DNA of 40,574 nt from Flavobacteriaceae bacterium. Its GTDB lineage: Bacteria; Bacteroidota; Bacteroidia; Flavobacteriales; Flavobacteriaceae. The position numbers and the translations under genes are program-made. Where the stretch lies: NCBI GenBank assembly GCA_022425945.1, contig JAKMEK010000045.1:1-40574 (forward strand). The letters are read 5' to 3'. How positions within the stretch are numbered: position 1 is the first letter of the stretch; each line of letters begins with the position of its first letter. Positions 23,070 to 33,095 of the stretch are shown one piece after another. The notes beneath the pieces were generated by a model. It was given only the letters and a program-made list of their open reading frames with translations, was not told the DNA's origin and did not search any database.

Positions 23070-26000
23070 TTATGCTTTTTGCAGGTTAACAATTGTGTCA
23101 ATTTCATCAAACGTGATAATTTCACCGGAGCTTAACTCTTTCTCAACGATCACTTTTTCGGTTAACGTTTCTTGCTGAATATAGCTCAAGTGCTTTGCAA
23201 ATACCTTTTCAAGGTGTTTGTCTTCTCTCAAATATAAAACAATTTTATCAGTCACTTCAAAACCAGCATCTTTTCTTAAGTTTTGAATTCGGTTAATCAT
23301 TTCTCTTGCAATACCCTCCTCGATTAGCGTTTCATCCAGTTGGATGTCAAGGGCAACTGTCAACCCGTTTCCGTTGGCCACTAACCAGCCTTCAATGTCT
23401 TTAGATTGAATGATCACATCGTTAGGTTCCAACTCGGTTTCTTCTCCCCCAATGCTGACAGTTATGTTTTTATTGGCTTCTAAACTTTTGATTTGTTCTT
23501 CCGCTAAGCCATTGATTACTCCAACTGCTGCTTTCATGTTTTTTCCAAAACGCGGACCAAGTGCTTTAAAATTTGGTTTTATTTCTTTCACCAAAATATC
23601 ACTCGCATCATCGAGTAATTCAATGGATTTTACGTTGATCTCAGATTGAATCAAATCGGCAACACGTTCAATGGCTTGCTTTTCACTTGCATTGCGCACA
23701 GGAATCATTATTTTTTGTAGCGGTTGACGCACCTTGATCTGTTCTTTTTTACGCAATGAAAGTGCGAGGGAAGAAATGGTTCTTGCCTTGCCCATGCGGT
23801 CTTCTAAATCTGGATTACGGAATTCTTCTTTAGCTACAGGGAAGTTTGCTAAGTGAACCGAAGCAAATAACTCAATATCGGTTGCTTCACATAAATCGCG
23901 GTATAAACGATCAGCATAAAAAGGCGCAACAGGAGCCATTAGTTTACTGATGGTCAATAAACAATCGAACAAGGTTTGATAGGCAGCAATTTTATCTTGG
24001 GCATATTCTCCTTTCCAGAATCTTCTTCTAGAGAGACGAACATACCAATTGCTCATAATTTCTTGCACAAACTCAGCGATTGCCCTAGCGGCTTTGGTAG
24101 GCTCGTAGTCGTTATAAGCCGCATCCACCTCGGCAATCAATCGGTGGAGTTCAGAGATGATCCATTGATCCAATTCTGCGCGCTCGTTTACCGGAATAGC
24201 CGCTTCTTTATAACTGAAGCCGTCGATATTGGCATAAAGTGTGAAAAAAGAGTAAGTATTGTGTAGGGTACCAAAGAATTTTCGTGAAACCTCTGCAATA
24301 CCATCTAGATCAAACTTCAAGTTATCCCAAGGATTCGCATTTGAAATCATGTACCAACGGGTGGCATCTGCTCCATACTTTTGCAAGGTTTCGAAGGGGT
24401 CTGCAGCATTCCCTAAACGTTTGGACATTTTTTGTCCATTTTTGTCCAGTACAAGTCCATTGGAAACAACATTTTTGTATGCAATAGAATCAAAGACGAG
24501 TGTTCCAATAGCATGTAGAGTGTAGAACCAACCGCGTGTCTGGTCTACTCCCTCAGCGATATAGTCTGCAGGAAAGGCCTCGTTTTGGTCTATTTTTTCT
24601 TTGTTTTCGAAGGGGTAATGCCACTGAGCATAGGGCATCGAACCAGAGTCAAACCAAACATCGATGAGATCACTTTCGCGCTGCATGGGTTGCCCATTTG
24701 GGCTGCATAATACAATTGGATCGACACTGTTTTTGTGCAGGTCGATAAGGTCGTAATTTTCTTCGCTCATGTTCCCTACCTCAAAATCTTTGAAAGGGTT
24801 TTCTTGCATAAAACCAGTCGTAATTGCTTCTTCAATGGCCTGTACAAGTTCTTCTACAGATCCAATGATGCGCGTTTCTTTTCCGTCTTCTGTTCGCCAT
24901 ATCGGAAGCGGAATCCCCCAAAATCTTGATCGCGACAGATTCCAGTCGTTGGCATTGACCAGCCAGTTGCCAAAGCGACCTTCTCCAGTTGATTTTGGTT
25001 TCCAGTTGATTTTATTGTTGTGCTCAACCATTTTATCCCGAACATCAGTTACTTTCACAAACCATGAGTCGAGGGGGTAATATAAGATGGGTTTATCGGT
25101 TCGCCAGCAGTTAGGATAGGAGTGAACATACTTTTCTACTTTAAAGGCTCTGTTTTCTTCTTTTAAGCGAATGGCGATTTCTACATCGACAGATTTTTCA
25201 GGTGCTTCGCCTTCAGGATAATATTCATTCTTGACATACTTCCCGCCAATATCCGGAAGTCCCGCGTAGAATTTTCCTTGCAAATCTACCAAAGGTACAT
25301 GATTGTCATTGGCGTCTTTTACCAATAAAGGAGGAACAGGAGGAGTTGCTTCTTTAGCGACTTGAGCATCATCTGCACCAAATGTTGGCGCAGTGTGAAC
25401 GATACCCGTACCGTCTTCTGTGGTCACAAAATCACCGGCAATTATTCTAAAGGCATTTTCTGCATTTTCAAGGGGGAGGGGTGCGTCATGCCATAATTGC
25501 TCGTAACGAATTCCAAGAAGTGCTTCTCCTTTTATTTCAGTTGAAATGAAGTATGGAATTTTTTTGTCTGCAGAGGTATAGTCCGCTAAAAGCGTTTGAT
25601 TTTCTACGGCTGTATATTTTCCCGAGAATTGTTTTCCAACCAAAGCTTTGGCCAAAAGAACTTTTGTGGGAAGGAAGGTGTATTGATTGTAGGTGTGAAC
25701 AACGACATAGTCAATCTTCTTTCCAACCGTTAAAGCAGTGTTGGACGGAAGTGTCCAAGGTGTAGTGGTCCAAGCTAAAACATAGAGATCCTCTTCGCTC
25801 TTTAGGGCGGAGGGTAGGCTACTAGGAAGGGTCTTAAACATGGCCGTCACAGTTGTGTCGGTTACATCTTGATAAGTCCCGGGCTGATTAAGTTCATGTG
25901 AGCTTAGCCCAGTTCCTGCTTTTGGTGAATAGGGTTGAATGGTATAGCCCTTATACAGCAATTCTTTATCGTAAATCTGTTTTAACAACCACCAAACAGA

Positions 26001-26471
26001 TTCAATGTACTTGGATTTATAGGTAACATATGGGTCTTCCATGTCGACCCAATACCCCATTTCTTGCGTTAATTTGTTCCACACGTCAGTATAACGCATG
26101 ACGGCGTTTTTGCAGGCTTCATTGTAGTCTTCGATGCTAATGCTTTTTCCAATGGCGTCCTTGGTGATGCCAAGTTCTTTCTCGACCCCTAATTCTACCG
26201 GTAAACCATGGGTGTCCCATCCTGCTTTTCGCTTCACTTGGAACCCTTTTTGGGTTTTGTAGCGACAAAAAATATCCTTTATAGCACGTGCCATGACATG
26301 ATGAATTCCTGGCATGCCATTGGCCGACGGAGGTCCTTCATAAAAGACATAGGGTGGCTGCCCCTCGCGGGTACTTACACTCTTTTCAAAAATCGATTCT
26401 TCCTCCCAAAAAGAAAGTATATCTTGCGCTACAGCAGCGAGGTTGAGTTGCTTATGTTCCTTAAAGCCCAT
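23070..26471 (-). CDS. ileS: Isoleucyl-tRNA synthetase
   Basis: 1133 residues, a class I aminoacyl-tRNA synthetase. The HIGH-type motif is GIHHVMAR (HHVM at 57-60) and the KMSKR motif is in NGQKMSKRLGN (about 682). The long editing domain (about 200-410) and the extended C-terminal part are of the eukaryote-like IleRS2 type, as is the motif GLPVELGVEKELG. This type is generally less sensitive to mupirocin than the E. coli-type enzyme, which is knowledge of the family, not something tested here. It is the first gene of a leftward unit with the dksA-like, secreted-protein and lspA genes. The 79-base gap upstream separates it from the GNAT gene, with TAATTTCG (minus strand) as a weak promoter box. 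Confidence 0.97.
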   Translation of the reverse strand: MGFKEHKQLNLAAVAQDILSFWEEESIFEKSVSTREGQPPYVFYEGPPSANGMPGIHHVMARAIKDIFCRYKTQKGFQVKRKAGWDTHGLPVELGVEKELGITKDAIGKSISIEDYNEACKNAVMRYTDVWNKLTQEMGYWVDMEDPYVTYKSKYIESVWWLLKQIYDKELLYKGYTIQPYSPKAGTGLSSHELNQPGTYQDVTDTTVTAMFKTLPSSLPSALKSEEDLYVLAWTTTPWTLPSNTALTVGKKIDYVVVHTYNQYTFLPTKVLLAKALVGKQFSGKYTAVENQTLLADYTSADKKIPYFISTEIKGEALLGIRYEQLWHDAPLPLENAENAFRIIAGDFVTTEDGTGIVHTAPTFGADDAQVAKEATPPVPPLLVKDANDNHVPLVDLQGKFYAGLPDIGGKYVKNEYYPEGEAPEKSVDVEIAIRLKEENRAFKVEKYVHSYPNCWRTDKPILYYPLDSWFVKVTDVRDKMVEHNNKINWKPKSTGEGRFGNWLVNANDWNLSRSRFWGIPLPIWRTEDGKETRIIGSVEELVQAIEEAITTGFMQENPFKDFEVGNMSEENYDLIDLHKNSVDPIVLCSPNGQPMQRESDLIDVWFDSGSMPYAQWHYPFENKEKIDQNEAFPADYIAEGVDQTRGWFYTLHAIGTLVFDSIAYKNVVSNGLVLDKNGQKMSKRLGNAADPFETLQKYGADATRWYMISNANPWDNLKFDLDGIAEVSRKFFGTLHNTYSFFTLYANIDGFSYKEAAIPVNERAELDQWIISELHRLIAEVDAAYNDYEPTKAARAIAEFVQEIMSNWYVRLSRRRFWKGEYAQDKIAAYQTLFDCLLTISKLMAPVAPFYADRLYRDLCEATDIELFASVHLANFPVAKEEFRNPDLEDRMGKARTISSLALSLRKKEQIKVRQPLQKIMIPVRNASEKQAIERVADLIQSEINVKSIELLDDASDILVKEIKPNFKALGPRFGKNMKAAVGVINGLAEEQIKSLEANKNITVSIGGEETELEPNDVIIQSKDIEGWLVANGNGLTVALDIQLDETLIEEGIAREMINRIQNLRKDAGFEVTDKIVLYLREDKHLEKVFAKHLSYIQQETLTEKVIVEKELSSGEIITFDEIDTIVNLQKA

Positions 26472-26550
26472 AGGGATTGATCTAAAGCAGCGAAATTAAG
26501 GAATTTTATACATTTATGCTTTAACTAATTAACAACAAACGCATTATTCT

Positions 26551-27144
26551 ATGGCATTTGATTTTTCTGGGGAATTAATTCTTGAAAATGAAAGGGTTCG
26601 ACTACGTCCATTGAGTGAAAATGATACTAAAAACTTGTTGGTATTTTCTCAGAATGAGCCCTCTTTATGGGAATATTCTCTTCAAGCTGCGGCCGGTGAG
26701 CAGGCTTTGAAAGCCTATGTTACTAATGCATTGCAAGGGCGGACGAACGAAAAGGCTTATCCCTTTTTGGTTTTTGACAAACGTACTCAAGAAGTTGCAG
26801 GCAGCACGCGTTTTTATCAGTTCGACTTCTACCACAAATGTGTGAGTATTGGTTTCACATGGTATGGGAAGGAATTCCAACGTACCGGTTTAAACCGTCA
26901 ATGTAAATTCCTTTTACTCAGTCATGCTTTTGATGTTTTAGACATGGAACGAGTGGAGTTTCGTGCAGATGCGCGCAATCAAAAAAGCATAGAGGCCATG
27001 TTGGCCTTGGGTTGTGTCTTGGAGGGGACCTTAAGGAGTAATTGTCGTGCTAGTGAAGGAAGGAGAGACAGTGTGGTGTTGAGTATTTTAAAGTCCGAGT
27101 GGGAAAATGGAGGAAGAGAAAGCTTGAAAGCAAAGATACACTAG
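26551..27144 (+). CDS. GNAT-family N-acetyltransferase (RimJ/RimL-like)
   Basis: 197 residues with the GNAT fold: ERVRLRPLSENDTKNLLVFS at the N-terminus, a central strand region VGAGSTRFY-like (read here as VAGSTRFYQFDFYHKCVSIG), and motif A approximated by FQRTGLNRQCKFLLLSHAFD, followed by MERVEFRADARNQKSIEAML and LGCVLEGTLR, the classic end of RimJ/RimL-type acetyltransferases. It likely acetylates an amino group on a protein or small molecule using acetyl-CoA; the substrate is unknown. It is divergent from ileS, and its TAG stop shares the sequence CTAG (27141-27144) with the stop of the convergent TonB receptor gene. Confidence 0.9.
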   Translation: MAFDFSGELILENERVRLRPLSENDTKNLLVFSQNEPSLWEYSLQAAAGEQALKAYVTNALQGRTNEKAYPFLVFDKRTQEVAGSTRFYQFDFYHKCVSIGFTWYGKEFQRTGLNRQCKFLLLSHAFDVLDMERVEFRADARNQKSIEAMLALGCVLEGTLRSNCRASEGRRDSVVLSILKSEWENGGRESLKAKIH

Positions 27145-29630
27145 AAATTCACGTTTAGTCCGAGGTTTAAACTTCTCCCCGGTGCTGAGATCCCCGAAGC
27201 AAAACTGCGGTAATGCACATCAAAAATATTTTCTAAAGAGATATTTAGCCCTACCCCACTGCTAAGTTGATAGTTGCCAAAAAGAGAAAAGGTGGTCCAT
27301 TTTGGTGATCCTGCATAGACAATTGTTGTCCCATCATTGGATAGAATTGGTGTTTCTTCGAGGCTGTCTTCACCGCCTAAACTGTACGTATCAGGATTTT
27401 TTGCACCATTGTGCTGCATGCGTAAACGAAGACTCAATGCTTCTTTCTCAAAGCTGATATCTGCCCCACCGAAGAAGGGAAGAATGGAGGGAAGAGGTCC
27501 AATCATATCGTTTTCTGAAGCGTCAGTATAGGTTATGTTTCCAGAGGCCGAAAGATTTTCATTAAGGTTCCATTTTCCTTCAAAAGAAAACCCATAGATC
27601 CGTGCATTGCCAATATTAGCATTGGCCATGGTTGTTACAATTTCGTCTGTAAAGACAACAGTTTCCACTTCTGTTGTAGATAGATCGCTTCGGATGCTGT
27701 AGGCCATTCGTCCAATATAATCCAGCAAAGAGGAGTTATAAAACCGAAGATTGAGATTTAAACGATTATTGGTCGGTACAAAAGAAATTCCACCATCAAT
27801 GTTGTAAACAAATTCGGGTTGTAAATTCGGGTTGGGAACTAAAAGTGTGCCATGGTTTTCCCTGATTTTCCCTAGGTCATCTATATTGGGTGCCCTGAAC
27901 CCGTTAGAGAACAAAAGGTTCATTCTCCAAGATCTCTGTGGACGATAGGAAAGCGACAGACTGCCTGTCAAGGCGTTGTTCTTTACGTTCACTCTATTGA
28001 GGCGAGAATCAATCAGTGCCTGCTCTTTCCACGAGGCTTTCAAATGGGTAGAGGTGTACCTGGCCCCCAGAGCAAAGGTTGTTTTAGGGTTGATGTCCAA
28101 GCGGTAATTTCCATAAATCGCAGCTGTGTTGTATTGGCTTCCATCAGAAGGATAACGCGTTGGAATGGGCTGCGAATTTTCAAGGCCAATGATGTTAGTT
28201 CCCTCAACGATGAGGGCATTGGAAATTGCCGTTGACGAGATATTGTTTCGAATCAATTCAAAGCCATAGGCGAAACTGTTTTTTCCTTTCTTAGCAAATT
28301 CAAAATCGCCATTTAGCCCAAAAACGTCAACATTTTCTTTTTGGGTTTCTCGATTGAGACTATTAAAGCGACGTTGTATTCTCGATTCTTCAACTTGTTG
28401 AAAAGCGGTTGTGATGGTTCCTTTATAGAGGAATTTTTTCTTGGGGAAAAGTTTGACTTGAGGTGAAATTAATAGCCGTTCTTGCGGCCCGTAATTCCAC
28501 TCAGCAAATCGTAGCCTGCCATCACGGTATTCGTTTAATCTATCAAACCGAGGAATGTTGGAGGAGGTGGAATAATGAATGTTCAATAAAAATTGTGATT
28601 CCATTGGTAAGGTTACGGCAAATTTCTGAAGGATATCCCACTGCGTATAACCCGTGTTTTTTTGAATTGTTGGATTTGGGTTAACACTTGGACTTACCAA
28701 AAAGTGACGTTCAGAATTAGCAGAATAGAGTGGGACCAAACCCCATTCTTGATAGCCGTGTCGACGATTTCCTCCCATACGAACATCTCCAAAATCGGAA
28801 TAACTTACACTGGTATAACTCCCCCATTTTTTAAAACTCATTTCAGTTTCCAAATGATGGTTCAATGCATTTTGAGCACTGGCATAACGTGAAGAAAGGG
28901 TGCTATTGAAGCGTTTAGCGTTGTTGATTTTTGGTGTTTTGGTGTAGTAATGTACCACGCCACCCAAGGCATCAGATCCATATCCAACAGAAGAGGAGCC
29001 ATAAATGATTTCTACTCGTTCAATGCTATTGGGGTCTATGGTAATAGCATTTTGTAAATGCCCTGATCGATAAATGGCGTTGTTGAGTCGAACACCATCA
29101 ACTACCAATAAAACACGGTTAGCCTCAAAGCCTCTTAAAACAGGGCTCCCTCCACCTGCTTGCGATTGTTGCAACCGAACACTGGGTGCTATTTGCAGTA
29201 ATTCTGCACCTGTTCTAGGTGTAAATTTATTTATGCTCGCTTTATTAATGATGCTGACTTTTTCAGCAATTTTCTCGGATTGTGCTGCAGTACGAGCAAC
29301 GGATAAGATGATTTCGGATAATTTTTTTTCATCCAAAAACAAGGCAATCACATAGCTCCTTCTTTTGATTTCTTTTTGCGTTAGTGAGAGTGACTCATAG
29401 CCCATCATCTTAATAGACAAGACATCTGATGGATTAAAGTCGGACAAGTCGAAAGTGCCTTTGTTGTCACTCGAGCTGTATCTGCTGTTGTCTTCACTAA
29501 CGATGAACACCTCTTCTAAAGGCTGCTGTGTGAAGGCGTCAATAATGGTTACGCTTTGGCCAAAAAGACCTTGGTAAAAAAGGCAACTTAAAAGCAAAAA
29601 ACATAAGGATGGTTTAGTCAAAAACGTCAT
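27141..29630 (-). CDS. TonB-dependent outer-membrane receptor
   Basis: 829 residues from the ATG at 29630. Signal peptide LCFLLLSCLFYQGLFGQS, then a CarboxypepD-regulatory-like domain (about 25-100, with AFTQQPLEEVFIVSEDN), a plug domain (about 120-235, with SPVLRGFEANRVLLVVDGVR and YGSSSVGYGSDALGG), and a 22-strand barrel ending in LNLGLNVNF. The plug and the late VPNPNLQPEFVYNIDGGI segment resemble heme/haemoglobin or vitamin B12-type receptors; the substrate is not proven. A long ORF starts at 29711 but the signal peptide sets the start at 29630. It overlaps the end of recO by 17 bases and shares its stop with the convergent GNAT gene. Promoter may lie inside recO. Confidence 0.95.
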   Translation of the reverse strand: MTFLTKPSLCFLLLSCLFYQGLFGQSVTIIDAFTQQPLEEVFIVSEDNSRYSSSDNKGTFDLSDFNPSDVLSIKMMGYESLSLTQKEIKRRSYVIALFLDEKKLSEIILSVARTAAQSEKIAEKVSIINKASINKFTPRTGAELLQIAPSVRLQQSQAGGGSPVLRGFEANRVLLVVDGVRLNNAIYRSGHLQNAITIDPNSIERVEIIYGSSSVGYGSDALGGVVHYYTKTPKINNAKRFNSTLSSRYASAQNALNHHLETEMSFKKWGSYTSVSYSDFGDVRMGGNRRHGYQEWGLVPLYSANSERHFLVSPSVNPNPTIQKNTGYTQWDILQKFAVTLPMESQFLLNIHYSTSSNIPRFDRLNEYRDGRLRFAEWNYGPQERLLISPQVKLFPKKKFLYKGTITTAFQQVEESRIQRRFNSLNRETQKENVDVFGLNGDFEFAKKGKNSFAYGFELIRNNISSTAISNALIVEGTNIIGLENSQPIPTRYPSDGSQYNTAAIYGNYRLDINPKTTFALGARYTSTHLKASWKEQALIDSRLNRVNVKNNALTGSLSLSYRPQRSWRMNLLFSNGFRAPNIDDLGKIRENHGTLLVPNPNLQPEFVYNIDGGISFVPTNNRLNLNLRFYNSSLLDYIGRMAYSIRSDLSTTEVETVVFTDEIVTTMANANIGNARIYGFSFEGKWNLNENLSASGNITYTDASENDMIGPLPSILPFFGGADISFEKEALSLRLRMQHNGAKNPDTYSLGGEDSLEETPILSNDGTTIVYAGSPKWTTFSLFGNYQLSSGVGLNISLENIFDVHYRSFASGISAPGRSLNLGLNVNF

Positions 29631-30333
29631 GTAAAATAGATAGGGATTTCGGTTTCGAAAATCCAAGCAAATGTAATTCAAAATAGTTGACCATTGCCTC
29701 GAGAAGTTCACGTCTGGAATGTTGATTAATTTTTGGCGTTTTTATCTCAGCAAAATTCATGCCCAACAGTTCTTGTAACAAATCAACACTATTCCCTTTG
29801 AGGTGTTTTCCCGTTGGCTTAAAAGCGGTGAAGCAGCCGCTTTCCAAGCTGAAATAGTGTGCTTCTTCATGATCCAAATAAGGATAGAAACCCAAGAATT
29901 GTGAGAGTTTCAACAAGAAGAGAAGATGGAAATTGGCAATGTCTTCATTGCTGTCTAACCAAAGAAGTGCATTTTCAATAAACTCAAATAGCAGGGGATT
30001 GGTTTCTTCCTCGTTTAAACTTTTATGTATGATTTCGGAAAGAAATAAAACAATGGCATTTTTTTTAATGTTGGTGTAGAGTTCCTGATAGGGGTGAAGA
30101 ATTTTAACTTCTTTAAGAAAGTTTAAACCGCCTTTATTTTTATGTTGGAACTGAATCTCTAGCTGAGTCAACGGAAGGAAATACGCCTTTCGAATTCCGC
30201 CTTTACGTGCGCTTAAAATTCCTTTTAACAAGAACGATTGTTTTCCAAGTGCTTCTGTATAACAATGAGCAATGAGGCTGGTGTCATTGTACTTTAGCGT
30301 GTGGAGAACAATCGCTTTGGTTTGGATCAGCAT
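29614..30333 (-). CDS. recO: DNA repair protein RecO
   Basis: 239 residues. Helps RecF-pathway repair by loading RecA onto SSB-coated single-stranded DNA with RecR. The N-terminal OB fold (about 1-80, starting MLIQTKAIVLHTLKYNDTSL) and the helical C-terminal domain are visible. The cysteine zinc cluster is reduced, with one Cys left in SLESGCFTAFKP, as in other Bacteroidota. The start is 9 bases after the gdhA stop, so it may be read with gdhA, and it overlaps the following TonB receptor gene by 17 bases. Confidence 0.94.
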   Translation of the reverse strand: MLIQTKAIVLHTLKYNDTSLIAHCYTEALGKQSFLLKGILSARKGGIRKAYFLPLTQLEIQFQHKNKGGLNFLKEVKILHPYQELYTNIKKNAIVLFLSEIIHKSLNEEETNPLLFEFIENALLWLDSNEDIANFHLLFLLKLSQFLGFYPYLDHEEAHYFSLESGCFTAFKPTGKHLKGNSVDLLQELLGMNFAEIKTPKINQHSRRELLEAMVNYFELHLLGFSKPKSLSILHDVFD

Positions 30334-30342
30334 AAAAAAGGA

Positions 30343-31683
30343 TTAAACGACCCCTTGTGCTAGCATGGCATCAGCTACTTTTACAAAGCCAGCGATATTG
30401 GCTCCTTTTACATAATTGGTGTATCCATTTTCGGTCCCGTAGGCTACACAGGATTGATGAATATCACCCATGATGATTTGAAGCTTGCTATCCACCTCTT
30501 CTCTTGACCAGCTATAACGCAATGAGTTTTGTGCCATTTCTAATCCAGAAACGGCTACTCCTCCTGCGTTTGAGGCTTTTCCCGGGGCAAACAATAGTTT
30601 GTTTTCTGTAAAGTAGTGAATTGCATCAGGAGTAGTGGGCATATTAGCTCCTTCACCGACACAAATACAGCCATTGAGGACCAATTGTTTTGCGTCTTCT
30701 AAGTGAAGTTCATTTTGTGTTGCACAGGGTAGAGCAACATCACAGGGAATTCCCCAAGGAGTTTTTCCTTTGTGAAATTCTGCTGTAGGATATTTTTCAA
30801 TATACTTATGGATACGCTCACGTTGAACGTTTTTCAATTCCATGACATGGTTTAGTTTTTCGGTTGTAATGCCTTCTTTGTCGTAAATAAAACCAGAAGA
30901 ATCGGAAAGAGTTAAGACTGTTCCGCCCAATTGGATTACTTTTTCTGCAGCATATTGGGCAACATTCCCTGAACCTGAAATGACCACTTTTTTATTTTTA
31001 AAGCTATCGCCTTTTGTGGCAAGCATGTGCTGGCTAAAATAAACGGTTCCATAGCCGGTTGCCTCAGGACGAATTAATGAACCACCCCAGCTTACCCCTT
31101 TTCCGGTAAGTACTCCAGTGAATTCTGTTTTTAAACGTTTGTACTGTCCAAACAAATAGCCGATCTCGCGACCTCCAACCCCAATATCTCCCGCAGGAAT
31201 ATCTCGGTTTGGACCAATATGACGAAAAAGTTCCGTCATAAAACTTTGACAAAAGCGCATAACTTCTGTATCAGACCTCCCTTTTGGATTAAAGTCAGAG
31301 CCTCCTTTTCCGCCACCCATGGGGAGGGTAGTTAGACTATTTTTAAATACCTGCTCAAAGGCTAAAAACTTCAATACACTCAGGTTTACCGACGGATGAA
31401 AACGCAAACCTCCTTTATAGGGACCAATGGCCGAATTCATTTGAACACGATAACCCCGGTTTACTTGAATTTCTTCTTGGTCGTCAATCCATGCTACACG
31501 GAAAGAAACCACACGTTCTGGTTCTACCATCCGCATCAATATATTTTGACCGTAATAGATGTCATTTTTCACAATATAAGGAATCACGGTTTCGGCAACT
31601 TCGGTTACCGCCTGCATAAACTCAGGCTCATTTTGATTCCGGCTACTGACTTCTTCTAAGAAGGCTTGGATGATTTTTTCCAT
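30343..31683 (-). CDS. gdhA: NADP-type glutamate dehydrogenase
   Basis: 446 residues, the length of hexameric bacterial NADPH-dependent enzymes. Converts 2-oxoglutarate and ammonium to glutamate. The substrate-binding lysine is in LPMGGGKGGSDFNPKG (about 117-132), preceded by the GPYKGGLRFHPSVN motif, and the Rossmann region holds VVISGSGNVAQYAAEK (about 228-243). The C-terminal APGKASNAGGVAVSGLEM region is present. A perfect -7 box (31703-31710) lies about 20 bases upstream of the ATG, so it has its own promoter downstream of radA. Confidence 0.97.
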   Translation of the reverse strand: MEKIIQAFLEEVSSRNQNEPEFMQAVTEVAETVIPYIVKNDIYYGQNILMRMVEPERVVSFRVAWIDDQEEIQVNRGYRVQMNSAIGPYKGGLRFHPSVNLSVLKFLAFEQVFKNSLTTLPMGGGKGGSDFNPKGRSDTEVMRFCQSFMTELFRHIGPNRDIPAGDIGVGGREIGYLFGQYKRLKTEFTGVLTGKGVSWGGSLIRPEATGYGTVYFSQHMLATKGDSFKNKKVVISGSGNVAQYAAEKVIQLGGTVLTLSDSSGFIYDKEGITTEKLNHVMELKNVQRERIHKYIEKYPTAEFHKGKTPWGIPCDVALPCATQNELHLEDAKQLVLNGCICVGEGANMPTTPDAIHYFTENKLLFAPGKASNAGGVAVSGLEMAQNSLRYSWSREEVDSKLQIIMGDIHQSCVAYGTENGYTNYVKGANIAGFVKVADAMLAQGVV

Positions 31684-31702
31684 GACAAAAAAGTTTTTTA
31701 CA

Positions 31703-31710
31703 CAAATTTA
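31703..31710 (-). promoter_or_regulatory. Promoter -7 box of gdhA
   Basis: On the minus strand this reads TAAATTTG, an exact TAnnTTTG match. Transcription would begin near 31696, about 13 bases before the ATG at 31683. Confidence 0.6.
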
Positions 31711-31730
31711 GTTTCTGTAAGGTAATTTTT

Positions 31731-33092
31731 TTAACCGAATAAGTGATCAACGACCTCTTCAATTTTACTTAATTTAATGATTTTGATCCCTGTTTTTGGG
31801 AAGTCCTCTTGCTTAAATTTGGCAGTTATAATTGTTTCAAAACCGAGTTTTTCGGCCTCTCGAATCCGTTGATCCAACTTGGGAACCGGTCGCAGTTCTC
31901 CCGAAAGTCCAATTTCTGCAGCAAAACAAGTGTTTTTTTCAAGCGCAATATCATGATAACTGGATAAGATTGCAGCAATCACAGCAAGGTCAAGCGCAGG
32001 ATCTTCACTGCTTATTCCACCCGTTATATTGAGGAAAACATCCTTGGAGCCCAGTTGAAAGCCAGCGCGTTTTTCTAATACGGCGAGGAGCATGTTGAGT
32101 CGTTTGGCATTGAATCCTGTTGTGCTTCGTTGAGGTGTTCCGTATACGGCCGTACTCACCAATGCTTGCACTTCCAGCATTAGGGGTCTGATGCCTTCCA
32201 TGGTACTTACAATGGCATGACCGCTCATCTCAGCTTGGTTTTGGGAAAGGAGCAACTCACTAGGGTTGTTTACGCCGCGTAAACCGCTCGACAACATTTC
32301 ATAAATACCAATTTCTGCGGTAGAACCAAAGCGGTTTTTTTGAGCACGCAAAATACGGTAGATGTGGTTGCGGTCTCCCTCGAAATGCAGTACCGTATCG
32401 ACCATATGTTCCAAGACTTTTGGTCCAGCGATGTTTCCATCTTTGGTAATGTGTCCAACCAAGATTACAGGGGTATGGGTTTTTTTGGCAAATTGAATCA
32501 GTTCGGCGGTGCATTCTTTTATCTGAGAGACACTTCCAGGACTGCTTTCAATATAACTTGTTTGAAGGGTTTGGATAGAATCAATAATGACAACATCTGG
32601 TAAAAGTTCCCCTATTTGGTGGAAGATTTTTTGCGTTTGTGTTTCGCTAAGTACATAACAGTTTTCATTGCTAGCGCTTATGCGGTCTGCGCGCAATTTT
32701 ATTTGTCGCTGACTTTCCTCTCCTGAGACATAGAGAACTTTTTGTTGGAGTAGGAGGGATATTTGTAGTAGAAGGGTAGATTTCCCTATCCCGGGTTCTC
32801 CGCCCAAGAGGGTTACCGAACCTGGAACTAATCCGCCACCCAGCACTCTGTTGAGTTCTTCGTCTCGGCAGCTTAAGCGTTGTTCATTTTGTGTTTCAAT
32901 TTGGGTAATGGGCATGGGTTGAGCTGCTGAGGACTCTTTTTTTTGGGGGGCTTCCCAGCCTTTAGCCGCAGGTTTTTCAATGATTTCCTCTACCAGGGTA
33001 TTCCATTCTTTACAGGCATTGCATTGCCCTTGCCATTTAGCGTGTTGACTTCCACACTTTTGACAAAAAAAAGCTTTTTTGACTTTACTCAT
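31731..33092 (-). CDS. radA: DNA repair protein RadA
   Basis: 453 residues from the ATG at 33092 (MSKVKKAFFCQKCG). A RecA-like ATPase of the RadA/Sms family acting in branch migration during recombination. The N-terminal zinc finger is C-x2-C...C-x2-C (CQKCGSQHAKWQGQCNAC), Walker A is GGEPGIGKSTLLL, the RadA-specific motif is KNRFG (AQKNRFGSTAEIG), and the Lon-protease-like C-terminal domain includes AVLEKRAGFQLGSKDVF. A longer ORF begins with TTG at 33125, but the promoter elements TTTTG and TAATTTTA (33096-33103) with a 19-base spacer lie there, so I chose the ATG at 33092. The -7 box ends 3 bases before the ATG, giving little or no leader. Confidence 0.96.
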   Translation of the reverse strand: MSKVKKAFFCQKCGSQHAKWQGQCNACKEWNTLVEEIIEKPAAKGWEAPQKKESSAAQPMPITQIETQNEQRLSCRDEELNRVLGGGLVPGSVTLLGGEPGIGKSTLLLQISLLLQQKVLYVSGEESQRQIKLRADRISASNENCYVLSETQTQKIFHQIGELLPDVVIIDSIQTLQTSYIESSPGSVSQIKECTAELIQFAKKTHTPVILVGHITKDGNIAGPKVLEHMVDTVLHFEGDRNHIYRILRAQKNRFGSTAEIGIYEMLSSGLRGVNNPSELLLSQNQAEMSGHAIVSTMEGIRPLMLEVQALVSTAVYGTPQRSTTGFNAKRLNMLLAVLEKRAGFQLGSKDVFLNITGGISSEDPALDLAVIAAILSSYHDIALEKNTCFAAEIGLSGELRPVPKLDQRIREAEKLGFETIITAKFKQEDFPKTGIKIIKLSKIEEVVDHLFG

Positions 33093-33095
33093 GCC

